A stretch of DNA of 9,923 bases from an uncultured Phascolarctobacterium sp. (GTDB lineage: Bacteria; Bacillota; Negativicutes; Acidaminococcales; Acidaminococcaceae), in assembly GCA_949287345.1 (NCBI GenBank), contig CASEGD010000033.1, positions 1 to 9,923 of the forward strand, given 5' to 3'. The position numbers and the translations under genes are program-made. Positions within the stretch are counted from its first letter, which is position 1. Every line of letters starts with the position of its first letter. The notes under the pieces are model-generated. The model was not told the origin of the DNA and did no database searches. It worked only from the letters and a program-made list of their open reading frames with translations. Shown here piece by piece: positions 1 to 9,923 of the stretch.

Positions 1-332
1 TCGCTGTCGCCATCGCGGAAAACGCGGCGCGTAATGCTGACCTCGTCAAAATCCAGCCCCAGGCGGTGGTCGCTGTTGTCAAAATTAAGCGTTACTTCCG
101 CCACGCCCAGTGCCCTGCGTTTGCTGCTGCCGCTGAAAATAACGTCTTCCATTTTGCTGCCGCGCAGATATTTGGCGCTCTGTTCGCCCAGCACCCAGCG
201 CACAGCGTCGGAAATGTTGCTTTTACCGCTGCCGTTAGGTCCGACAATCGCCGTTATGCCGCTGCCGAAATCAAGCTCTATTCTGTCGGCAAAGGATTTA
301 AAGCCGTATGCCGAAAAAGATTTTAAATGCAC
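1..332 (-). CDS. smc: Chromosome partition protein SMC, N-terminal fragment (cut by window edge)
   Basis: The minus strand encodes the first 110 residues of SMC, the ATPase that with ScpA/ScpB condenses and helps segregate the chromosome. The visible protein begins [20 protein letters not shown], close to the usual SMC opening (a short strand followed by GFKSFAD). The Walker A motif GPNGSGKS is at residues 31-38, followed by the SMC-typical [13 protein letters not shown] stretch; the fragment ends at [11 protein letters not shown] near the window edge. The start is GTG at 330-332, with a GGGTG ribosome binding site about 6 nt upstream. An ATG 2 nt upstream is out of frame and hits a stop after three codons. 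In many Firmicutes smc follows rnc. Here it is divergent from a DUF805 gene, so it probably has its own promoter. The Walker B, hinge and coiled coils lie outside the window. The family call is secure. Confidence 0.95.
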   Translation of the reverse strand, partial: MHLKSFSAYGFKSFADRIELDFGSGITAIVGPNGSGKSNISDAVRWVLGEQSAKYLRGSKMEDVIFSGSSKRRALGVAEVTLNFDNSDHRLGLDFDEVSITRRVFRDGDS

Positions 333-369
333 ATAATCACCCGTTCCAAAAATCTTAATACTTTATTTT

Positions 370-398
370 ATCATATTTTGCAAATATTGTCTTGCTAA
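370..398 (-). promoter_or_regulatory. Candidate sigma-A promoter for smc
   Basis: On the minus strand a TATGAT -10 box (370-375) has a TTAGCA -35-like box (393-398) 17 nt upstream. The predicted transcript would start roughly 30 nt before the smc GTG codon. The -35 matches the consensus at only four of six positions, so this is a reasonable but unproven promoter. It lies back to back with the promoter of the plus-strand gene without overlapping it. Confidence 0.45.
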
Positions 399-403
399 AA
401 ACT

Positions 404-432
404 TTGACAGCGCGGCGCTTGTAAGCTACAAT
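404..432 (+). promoter_or_regulatory. Sigma-A promoter for the DUF805 gene
   Basis: A perfect TTGACA -35 box (404-409) and a TACAAT -10 box (427-432) are separated by 17 nt, the ideal spacing. The transcript should start near 439, leaving a leader of about 25 nt before the ATG at 465. The 15 bases GCTACAATATTTATA around the -10 box recur exactly at the predicted cggR promoter. Confidence 0.85.
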
Positions 433-464
433 ATTTATAGAATTTTTTATACGGAGATGACATA

Positions 465-797
465 ATGGACAGCGTTAAACTTATTCAGGATTTTTTAACC
501 TTTAACGGCAGGCTGGAAAAGCAGCCGTTTATCAAAAGATACATCGTCGTTTTCCTTCTGATGTACGGCTTTTTCTATCTCGGTGGTTTTCTCGGTATGC
601 CGCTGTTATCGGCGGTATCTTCCGTGTTTATCATTCCGCAGATGTCGCTGGCGGTAAGGCGCTGCCACGATATCGGGCTCAACTGGGTCAAAACCTTTCT
701 CGTGCTTGTCGGTTTGATGATTCCGCTCGTTTCGCTTATTTCACTTGTATTTTTGTGCTGGGGCAAAAGCGACCCCTACCGCAACCAGTTCGGCTGA
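465..797 (+). CDS. DUF805 family small integral membrane protein
   Basis: This 110-residue protein fits the DUF805 family of small inner-membrane proteins, whose biochemical role is not established. The family pattern is visible: an N-terminal FNGRLEKQPF segment (residues 13-22, usually F-x-GR-x-x-R-x-x-F), the SLAVRRCHDIG motif at 61-71 (family consensus is close to VRRLHD), and a C-terminal G-K-S-D-P-Y-R-N-Q-F-G tail matching the usual glycine-rich N-x-F/Y-G ending. Hydrophobic segments lie at about 26-44, 46-60 and 76-98, suggesting three membrane passes with the RR-HD motif between the second and third. The ATG is preceded by GGAG at 8 nt spacing and by a consensus promoter. It is the only plus-strand gene here and is followed by a terminator, so it is probably monocistronic. 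The family call is good; no function is proposed. Confidence 0.85.
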   Translation: MDSVKLIQDFLTFNGRLEKQPFIKRYIVVFLLMYGFFYLGGFLGMPLLSAVSSVFIIPQMSLAVRRCHDIGLNWVKTFLVLVGLMIPLVSLISLVFLCWGKSDPYRNQFG

Positions 798-831
798 TAA
801 AAGCTGACAACAAAATATCCAAGAGCATACA

Positions 832-872
832 AAAACCGGGCCTGCTTACGCAGTACCCGGTTTTAATTTTTT
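832..872. terminator. Bidirectional rho-independent terminator
   Basis: AAAACCGGG (832-840) pairs with CCCGGTTTT (856-864), a 9-bp stem, and CTGC/GCAG can pair inside it around a short loop. On the plus strand the stem is followed by TTTTAATTTTTT; on the minus strand it runs directly into a T-tract. It lies between two convergent genes and can end both the DUF805 transcript and the glycolytic operon transcript, whose last stop codon is at 883-885. Confidence 0.9.
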
Positions 873-882
873 GTTTATAATT

Positions 883-2496
883 TCACCACACGGCAACCAT
901 GCCGTCGGCGCGGGGTTCGGTTGCGCCGGCAAGTACGCCGTTATCGCTGCGCCAAATCATCTGGCCACGTCCAAAGTCGATGAAGTCGTCGGTTACAATC
1001 AGTTCGTGCCCGCGTGCGCGTAGGCCGTCAATAATCTCCTGCCCGACGCCCGCTTCAATCATAACCTTCTTGCCTTCAATCCACTGCCAGCGCGGGCAGT
1101 CCAGCGCTTCCTGTGGGTTCATGCCAAAATCTATGACGTTGTGCATAACCTGCAAATGACCCTGCGGCTGCATATAACCGCCCATTACGCCAAACGGTCC
1201 GACAGCTTTGCCGTTCTTTGTCAAAAAGCCCGGAATGATTGTATGGTACGGTTTTTTCAGCGGCACAAGATAATCGTCATGCTGCGGGTCCAGCGTAAAG
1301 CCGGACGCTCTGTCGTTAAAGGCGATACCGTAGCCCGGCACAACTATGCCGCTGCCGAAGCCCTGAAAATTGCTCTGGATATACGAAACCATATTGCCGT
1401 CGCCGTCCGCGGTGCACAGGTAAACCGTGCCGCCGCAGAACGGATTGCCCGGCTGCGGTAATAGAGCCTGCCCGCCAATCAGCGCGCGGCGCTGCGCCGT
1501 ATATTCGTCGCTCAAAAGCTCTTTAACCTGCGCCTTCATATAACGCGGGTCGGCAACGTATTTGCGCCCGTCAGCGTAAGCCAGCTTCATTGCTTCAATT
1601 TCATGGTGCAGGTTTTCCACGCAGTCCTTACTGTCGTGCGCAAAACCCTTCAAAATATTTAGCGCCATTAAAGCCACAATGCCGTGCCCGTTAGGCGGAA
1701 GCTCCCACACACGGTAGCCGTGGTAATCAATGCTGATTGGTTCTACCCACTCCGCACGGTAATCCGCTAAATCGCTTTTGCGGATATAACCGCCAGTTAC
1801 CTGCGAAAACTTGTCGATAGCGTCTGCCACTTCGCCGCGGTAAAATGTTTCGCCGCAGCTTTCGGCAATCAACCGCAAGGTTTTGGCATGATGCGGCAGT
1901 TTGGCAACAGTGCCTGCCGCCGGTGTTTTGCCGTCAACGGTAAAGGTATCAAACCATGCTTTAAAAGCTTCGTTATTTTTGTAAGGTTCAAAAACAGCCA
2001 ATCCCTGATGCCACAAGCGGCTGATAACCGGCGATACCGGATAGCCGTTTTCGGCATATTCAACGGCAGGCGCAAACAAATCGGCAAAGGGCAGCTTGCC
2101 AAAGCGTTTGTGCAGCTCTGCCCATGCAGATACAGCGCCCGGAACGTCAACGGATTCCCAGCCGCGTTCCGGCATTTCCGTTTTGCCCTTCAAAGCAGGG
2201 CAATCCGGCGTGAGCCGTGCAGGCGCGTAACCGCTACCGTTTAAGCCGTACAGTTTGCCGTCAACCCACACCTGCGCAAAAGCGTCGCTGCCCAGCCCGT
2301 TGCTGGTCGGTTCCACAACCGTCAGCGCAATGGCAGTAGCAATGGCTGCGTCAATAGCGTTGCCGCCTTTTTTAATCATATCCAGCCCGGCCTGTGCTGC
2401 CAGCGGCTGGCTGCTGCAAACCATGCCCCTTGTGCCGTACATTACGCTGCGGCGCGAGGGGTATTTGTATTTTAACGGGTCAAAGCCAAAATCCAT
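883..2496 (-). CDS. Gamma-glutamyltransferase-family Ntn hydrolase, last gene of the glycolytic operon
   Basis: This 537-residue protein belongs to the gamma-glutamyltransferase (GGT) family of self-cleaving N-terminal nucleophile hydrolases. It starts GMVCSSQPLAAQAGLDMIKKGG at about residues 24-45, followed by NAIDAAIATAIALTVVEPTSNGLG, the usual GGT opening. The predicted cleavage point is in CGGTVYL, before Thr357, which would become the nucleophile of a C-terminal subunit of about 181 residues. The small-subunit signature GGYMQPQGHLQV is at 439-450. There is no signal peptide, so it is probably cytoplasmic, unlike classical periplasmic or secreted GGT. The GGTVYL and QSNFQGFGSGIVVPG segments resemble the YwrD-like and oxamate-amidohydrolase-like branch more than glutathione-processing GGT, so the substrate is unknown. 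It begins 14 nt after eno with a modest GGGG ribosome binding site, so it is probably co-transcribed. Nothing visible links it to glycolysis. Confidence 0.85.
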   Translation of the reverse strand: MDFGFDPLKYKYPSRRSVMYGTRGMVCSSQPLAAQAGLDMIKKGGNAIDAAIATAIALTVVEPTSNGLGSDAFAQVWVDGKLYGLNGSGYAPARLTPDCPALKGKTEMPERGWESVDVPGAVSAWAELHKRFGKLPFADLFAPAVEYAENGYPVSPVISRLWHQGLAVFEPYKNNEAFKAWFDTFTVDGKTPAAGTVAKLPHHAKTLRLIAESCGETFYRGEVADAIDKFSQVTGGYIRKSDLADYRAEWVEPISIDYHGYRVWELPPNGHGIVALMALNILKGFAHDSKDCVENLHHEIEAMKLAYADGRKYVADPRYMKAQVKELLSDEYTAQRRALIGGQALLPQPGNPFCGGTVYLCTADGDGNMVSYIQSNFQGFGSGIVVPGYGIAFNDRASGFTLDPQHDDYLVPLKKPYHTIIPGFLTKNGKAVGPFGVMGGYMQPQGHLQVMHNVIDFGMNPQEALDCPRWQWIEGKKVMIEAGVGQEIIDGLRARGHELIVTDDFIDFGRGQMIWRSDNGVLAGATEPRADGMVAVW

Positions 2497-2510
2497 TTTA
2501 TGCGCCCCAA

Positions 2511-5335
<2,825 letters not shown>

Positions 5336-5342
5336 AGTTTCC

Positions 5343-7268
5343 TCACACACTGCGCACAATAGCGCTGAAGCTTTCCGGCTTCAGGCTGGCGCCGCCGACC
5401 AGTACACCGTCAATTTCACCCTGTACAAAATCGGCTGCATTCTTTTCGGTTACGCTGCCGCCGTACAAAATGCGTACCTTGCGGGCAACTTCTTCCGAAA
5501 AGATTTTTTCTATCTTGCTGCGGATTAAAACGGCAACCTCCTGCGCATCTGCCGCCGTAGCCGCATTGCCGCTGCCGATTGCCCACAAAGGCTCGTAAGC
5601 TACAACCATGCTTTCAGCTTCTTCAGCAGTAATGCCCTTCAGAGCGCTTTGCAGCTGCATGCTGATTTTGCGCGAAGTTTTGCCTTCCGCACGTTCTTCT
5701 GCGTTTTCGCCCACGCACAAAACAGGTTTCAAACCGTTTCTGTACGCAGCGCGCAGTTTTTTGGCAACGGCCACTTCGTTATCGCCGAACAAAGTACGGC
5801 GTTCGGAATGGCCGACAATTACATATTCAGCGCAGATATCGGCAATCATTTTGCCGCTGACAGCGCCGGTGTACGCGCCTTCATCTTCCCAGAAAAGGTC
5901 CTGCGCGCCATAGCCGACATGTTTGCCGTCGATAGCGTCCGCAACAGTTTCCAGTGCCGTAAACGGCGGGAAGATTACAACTTCGTTCAGCGTGCCGTTG
6001 GTTTCTTCAACAATGGCTTCTGCCAGTTCTACGGCTTCGCCGACGGTTTTGTGCATTTTCCAATTGCCTGCCACCATTTTGCGGCGCAGGTCGTCCAGCG
6101 CGGCAATGCCCGGCAGCACTTTGCCTTCCAGATATTCAAGGCTTGCGCCGCCGCCGGTGCTGATGTGGCTGATTTTGGAAGCAAGGCCGGTTTTTTCAAT
6201 AGCGGCAACACTGTCACCGCCGCCGACGATGCTGATAGCCTTGCTTTTGGCAACCGCTTCAGCAACCGCCTCGGTGCCATGCGCAAAAGCGTCCATTTCA
6301 AACACGCCCATCGGGCCGTTCCACACAATCATCTTGGCACCCTGCAAAGCAGCTTCATATTGCAGGCGGCTTTCCGGGCCGATATCCAGCGCCATATAAT
6401 CCTGCGTCAGGCTGTCCACGCGTTCAATTTTGGTATCGGCGTCAGCCGCAAAGGCGGATGCCATTACCAAATCAACCGGAAGCAGCATTTTTACGTTATT
6501 TTTGGCTGCCTTTTCCAGCAAGCTGCGGGCTAAATCCAGCTTATCTTCTTCCACAAGGGATTTACCCATTTTATAACCCTGCGCGGCAAGGAAGGTGTTA
6601 GCCATGCCGCCGCCGATGAGCAGCACGTCAACCTTGTCCAGCAGATTTTCAATTACGCCGATTTTATCGGAAACCTTAGCGCCGCCGATAATCGCCGCAT
6701 AGGGATGCAGCGGGTTGGTAACGGCGCGGCCGATAAATTTGATTTCTTTTTCCAGCAAAAAGCCTGCGGCTGCCGGTAAAAAGTGCGTTACGCCTTCAAC
6801 GGAAGCATGAGCACGGTGCGACACGCCGAAGCCGTCGTTGATATAGCAATCGGCCAACGAAGCCAGTTTTTCCGCAAAACCTAAATCGTTCTTTTCTTCT
6901 TCCTTATGGAAGCGCAGGTTTTCCAGCATCAAAACTTCGCCCGGTTTTAACGCCGCCGCCATTTTTTCCGCTTCCTCGCCGATGCAGTCATGCGCAAAGG
7001 CTACCGGCATGTCAAGCAGCTTGCTTAAATGTGCGGCAACCGGCTCCAGCGAATATTTTTTGTTTACCTCGCCTTTAGGGCGGCCAAGGTGCGCCATTAA
7101 AATAACGGCAGCGCCCTGCTCCAAAAGGTAATGCAAGGTATCCAGCGATGCGGTCATGCGGGTATCGTCGGTAATATTGCCTTCGGCGTCCATCGGCACG
7201 TTGTAATCAACGCGCACGAGGACTTTTTTGCCATTAAGTTCTAAATCGCATAATGTCTTTTTATCCAT
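5343..7268 (-). CDS. pgk-tpi: Fused phosphoglycerate kinase / triose-phosphate isomerase
   Basis: One uninterrupted 641-codon frame carries two glycolytic enzymes. Residues 1 to about 393 are phosphoglycerate kinase (1,3-bisphosphoglycerate + ADP to 3-phosphoglycerate + ATP). Seen there are RVDYNVP near 19-25, HLGRPKG at 60-66, [14 protein letters not shown] from about 115, GGAKVSDKI at 195-203, WNGPMGVFE at 316-324 and the GGGDSVAA nucleotide loop at 349-356. From about 394 to 641 is triose-phosphate isomerase: GNWKMHK with catalytic Lys404, VGHSERR with His487, [11 protein letters not shown] with Glu559, and phosphate loops YGGSV and GVLVGGASL near the end. The loop-6 hinge after GSG reads NAA where KTA is common, a mild variation. 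The join is [13 protein letters not shown], with no linker. The codon where a separate tpi would start is CTG (6087-6089). The ATG is at 7266-7268 with an AGGGTGG ribosome binding site, 12 nt after gap. Such fusions are known in Thermotoga. Confidence 0.96.
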   Translation of the reverse strand: MDKKTLCDLELNGKKVLVRVDYNVPMDAEGNITDDTRMTASLDTLHYLLEQGAAVILMAHLGRPKGEVNKKYSLEPVAAHLSKLLDMPVAFAHDCIGEEAEKMAAALKPGEVLMLENLRFHKEEEKNDLGFAEKLASLADCYINDGFGVSHRAHASVEGVTHFLPAAAGFLLEKEIKFIGRAVTNPLHPYAAIIGGAKVSDKIGVIENLLDKVDVLLIGGGMANTFLAAQGYKMGKSLVEEDKLDLARSLLEKAAKNNVKMLLPVDLVMASAFAADADTKIERVDSLTQDYMALDIGPESRLQYEAALQGAKMIVWNGPMGVFEMDAFAHGTEAVAEAVAKSKAISIVGGGDSVAAIEKTGLASKISHISTGGGASLEYLEGKVLPGIAALDDLRRKMVAGNWKMHKTVGEAVELAEAIVEETNGTLNEVVIFPPFTALETVADAIDGKHVGYGAQDLFWEDEGAYTGAVSGKMIADICAEYVIVGHSERRTLFGDNEVAVAKKLRAAYRNGLKPVLCVGENAEERAEGKTSRKISMQLQSALKGITAEEAESMVVAYEPLWAIGSGNAATAADAQEVAVLIRSKIEKIFSEEVARKVRILYGGSVTEKNAADFVQGEIDGVLVGGASLKPESFSAIVRSV

Positions 7269-7280
7269 TACGCCACCCTC

Positions 7281-8336
<1,056 letters not shown>

Positions 8337-8344
8337 GTAATAAC

Positions 8345-9232
8345 TTAATCTTCAAGCATGTCGGCAATGTAATGTGCCGCTGCTTCGTCGGTAACCAAAA
8401 TATCCTGCCGCGACGCACGGATAACGGACAAAATCGCCTCCGCCTTGCTGCGTCCGCCGGCAACGCCGATAACAGTGCCGATTTTCGGCAAATCCTGCAA
8501 CATCAGCCCGGCGTTGTTGGTCATGTAAACCTGTCTGCCATCCAGAGCGCAGTACTGGCCAAACGCCTCGCCTACAGCACCTTCATCCAGCAGTTTTTTT
8601 ATAAATTCCGGCGCCATGCGGCGATGCCTTGCCATAACGGAAGCCTGACCCACGCCATGGACGAGGATGTCCGCCTGCTTGATAATATCGACAACGGCTT
8701 TAACGCCGGTGTCTTCGGCAAGAATGCTGTTTAAAATTTCCTCGCTGACGCTGTCCGGCACATACAGCTGCCGGTACGACGCGCCCATGCGCTGCGCCAG
8801 CACTGTGGCAATGGTGTTGGCCTGTAATTCCACGTTATCACCCAAACCGCCGCGCGCAGGCACAACCACCGTCTGCGGGTGGCTGCCGCTGATATTGGCC
8901 GCCAGCGCTGCCATGGTAGTGCCGCCGTCCTGGTCGGAATCGCCCGGGATGATAACCACGCTGCCGATATTCAGTTTGGCGCACAAAAGCTGCTCCAGCG
9001 AATTAAGCCCCTGCAGCTTGCGCACATAATCGGCAAGCTCTTTTAAAATATCCATGCCTTCTTCCGTCACCGTCATACCGGACGAAGAAAAAACAAGCAG
9101 CCCGCAGCCTTTCAAAAAATCCACCTGGGCTCGCAAAACCCTTTCGCTGAGCCCAAGCCTTGCCGCCAAAGCACGCCTGCCTATCGGATGTTCGTGGCTG
9201 ACCTGGCGCAAAATCTGATAGCGCAGCACCAA
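8345..9232 (-). CDS. cggR: CggR-like central glycolytic gene regulator, short and probably altered
   Basis: This is a SorC/DeoR-type regulator related to CggR, which represses the gap operon in B. subtilis and is inactivated by fructose-1,6-bisphosphate. A helix-turn-helix spans about residues 16-40 (PIGRRALAARLGLSERVLRAQVDFL). The sugar-phosphate domain shows GDSDQ (97-101), GGTT (103-106), VPARGGLG (124-131), VHGVGQA (191-197), VAGGRSKAEA (257-266) and LVTDEAAA. From TTG (9230-9232) it has 295 residues, against about 340 in B. subtilis. Two causes are visible. Family-like residues KKIVPELTDL lie in frame immediately upstream of this start but follow a stop codon beside an A7 tract. GDSDQ and GGTT are almost adjacent, whereas CggR as I recall it has roughly 25-30 residues between them. 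A GGAG lies 11 nt before the TTG. The family is clear; activity and the true start are uncertain. Confidence 0.85.
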   Translation of the reverse strand: MVLRYQILRQVSHEHPIGRRALAARLGLSERVLRAQVDFLKGCGLLVFSSSGMTVTEEGMDILKELADYVRKLQGLNSLEQLLCAKLNIGSVVIIPGDSDQDGGTTMAALAANISGSHPQTVVVPARGGLGDNVELQANTIATVLAQRMGASYRQLYVPDSVSEEILNSILAEDTGVKAVVDIIKQADILVHGVGQASVMARHRRMAPEFIKKLLDEGAVGEAFGQYCALDGRQVYMTNNAGLMLQDLPKIGTVIGVAGGRSKAEAILSVIRASRQDILVTDEAAAHYIADMLED

Positions 9233-9289
9233 AAGGTCTGTCAGCTCCGGAACAATCTTTTTTTAAGTCCCACGGTCTCTAAACAAAAC

Positions 9290-9308
9290 AAATAAGAGTA
9301 CCTTATTT
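9290..9308. promoter_or_regulatory. Seven-bp inverted repeat at the predicted cggR transcription start
   Basis: AAATAAG (9290-9296) is a perfect inverted repeat of CTTATTT (9302-9308) around the 5-nt centre AGTAC. It sits at or just after the predicted transcription start, where a repressor operator or a 5' stem-loop would be expected. It is A/T-rich and short, so chance is possible. It does not resemble the GGGAC-type CggR operator of B. subtilis. On the minus strand it also covers an AAGG (9301-9304), a possible ribosome binding site for a TTG codon at 9289-9291. Confidence 0.4.
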
Positions 9309-9314
9309 ATAAAT

Positions 9315-9343
9315 ATTGTAGCACATATCGCTAAAAAAAAGAA
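9315..9343 (-). promoter_or_regulatory. Candidate promoter of the cggR-gap-pgk/tpi-gpmI-eno operon
   Basis: On the minus strand TACAAT (9315-9320) is preceded by TG one base upstream, an extended -10 box. The -35 region at 17 nt spacing (TTCTTT, 9338-9343) is poor, which an extended -10 can offset. The bases GCTACAATATTTATA (9308-9322) are identical to those around the consensus promoter of the DUF805 gene, which supports the assignment. It lies upstream of the regulator and downstream of the queF terminator, the expected place for the operon promoter. Confidence 0.65.
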
Positions 9344-9352
9344 GTGCAAAAC

Positions 9353-9383
9353 AAAAAAGTTGAAGGCAAAAACTGCCTTCAAC
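9353..9383 (-). terminator. Rho-independent terminator of queF
   Basis: On the minus strand GTTGAAGGCA and TGCCTTCAAC form a perfect 10-bp stem around a 5-nt loop (9359-9383), followed at once by six T residues (9353-9358). It begins about 30 nt after the queF stop codon and separates queF from the glycolytic operon promoter. Confidence 0.95.
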
Positions 9384-9413
9384 CTGTAAAATTTAGTTTA
9401 AATATTCAGCTGC

Positions 9414-9914
9414 TTACTTTCTGTAATTTACAATTTCAGGGTTCATGTCGTGGTATTGCAGGCGATGTTTTGCTACCTGCTCCCATTCGGTGCCGGGCTT
9501 GCCGTAGTTGGCGTAAGGGTCAATGGCAAGGCCGCCGCGCGGAGTGAACTTGCCCCACACTTCAATGTACTTGGGCTCCATCAGTTTAATTAAATCCTTC
9601 ATAATAATATTCACGCAGTCTTCGTGGAAGTCGCCGTGGTTGCGGAAGCTGAACAGATACAGCTTCAGCGATTTGCTTTCCACCAGCTTCATATCCGGCA
9701 CGTAGGATATATAAATCGTCGCAAAATCCGGCTGGCCCGTCATCGGGCACAGGCTGGTAAATTCCGGGCAGTTAAATTTAACAAAATAATCGTTGCCGGG
9801 ATGTTTATTGACAAACGCCTCTAAAACCTGCGGCGCGTAATCGGTCGGGTAATCGGTTTTATGCCCCAAAAGGCCGACACCTTGTAATTCTTCTTTGCTT
9901 CTTCCTGATGTCAT
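9414..9914 (-). CDS. queF: NADPH-dependent 7-cyano-7-deazaguanine (preQ0) reductase
   Basis: QueF reduces the nitrile of preQ0 to the aminomethyl group of preQ1, a cytoplasmic step of queuosine tRNA modification. At 166 residues this is the short, single-domain Bacillus-type enzyme. The thioimide-forming nucleophile is Cys56 in [14 protein letters not shown], with Asp63 as proton donor. The QueF motif [21 protein letters not shown] spans 79-99, and [19 protein letters not shown] follows at 120-138. The ATG is at 9912-9914, 9 nt from the window edge, so its ribosome binding site cannot be fully seen. The gene ends in its own terminator and is not part of the glycolytic operon. Other queuosine genes or a preQ1 riboswitch, if present, would lie upstream outside the window. 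The assignment is secure. Confidence 0.97.
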   Translation of the reverse strand: MTSGRSKEELQGVGLLGHKTDYPTDYAPQVLEAFVNKHPGNDYFVKFNCPEFTSLCPMTGQPDFATIYISYVPDMKLVESKSLKLYLFSFRNHGDFHEDCVNIIMKDLIKLMEPKYIEVWGKFTPRGGLAIDPYANYGKPGTEWEQVAKHRLQYHDMNPEIVNYRK

Positions 9915-9923
9915 GTTTATTTC

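Noticed and set aside
5336..5359. Earlier in-frame ATG for gpmI at 5357-5359
   Set aside because: It would overlap the pgk-tpi coding end and add eight residues before the conserved start; the ATG at 5333-5335 has a clear GAGG site.
6075..6089. Separate tpi start (CTG or ATG) inside the fused gene
   Set aside because: No Shine-Dalgarno-like sequence precedes either codon, and the ATG falls just before the GNWK motif, so it would shorten the first strand.
5649..6533. Long open frame on the plus strand opposite pgk-tpi (294 codons)
   Set aside because: It is antisense to a securely identified gene, has shadow-type composition (Phe, Ala, His, Asn), and has no promoter or ribosome binding site.
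9254..9271. GGGAC (minus strand, 9267-9271) as a CggR operator
   Set aside because: Only one copy is present, and the spacing to a TGTC-like partner does not fit the direct-repeat operator known from B. subtilis.
9344..9349. TTGCAC as the -35 box of the cggR promoter
   Set aside because: It is 23 nt from the TACAAT -10 box, too far for sigma-A; an extended -10 explains the promoter better.

Overview
The window looks like chromosome from a Gram-positive-type bacterium of the Firmicutes (Bacillota). The evidence is a CggR-headed glycolytic operon of the Bacillus type, strong AGGAGG-like ribosome binding sites, sigma-A promoters, GTG/TTG starts and rho-independent terminators. Base composition looks moderate, near half G+C by eye. 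A Negativicutes-like lineage is possible, but that is a guess from gene style, not a demonstrated assignment.

Layout from left to right. Positions 1-332 (minus) hold the start of smc (chromosome condensation), cut by the window edge. Positions 333-464 are a divergent intergenic region with back-to-back promoters. Positions 465-797 (plus) hold a small DUF805 membrane protein, the only plus-strand gene. A bidirectional terminator at 832-872 separates it from the convergent operon.

Positions 883-9232 (minus) form one tightly packed operon. In transcription order it is cggR-like regulator, gap, a fused pgk-tpi, gpmI, eno, then a gamma-glutamyltransferase-family hydrolase. From gap to the last gene the gaps are only 7-23 nt, and several stop codons lie against the next ribosome binding site. 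The enzymes convert glyceraldehyde-3-phosphate to phosphoenolpyruvate, with triose-phosphate isomerase feeding in dihydroxyacetone phosphate. This matches the cggR-gapA-pgk-tpiA-pgm-eno order known from Bacillus subtilis, except that pgk and tpi are one reading frame and an unrelated hydrolase is appended. A promoter and a terminator lie in 9233-9413, followed by queF (queuosine precursor synthesis, minus strand) at 9414-9914.

The two points that stand out are the in-frame PGK-TIM fusion and the state of the regulator. The cggR-like gene has its family-typical N-terminus interrupted by a stop beside an A7 tract. It also lacks roughly 25-30 residues in the middle of the sugar-binding domain, so the operon may have lost or altered its classical control. 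I see no mobile element, CRISPR array, tRNA, rRNA or novel defence system.
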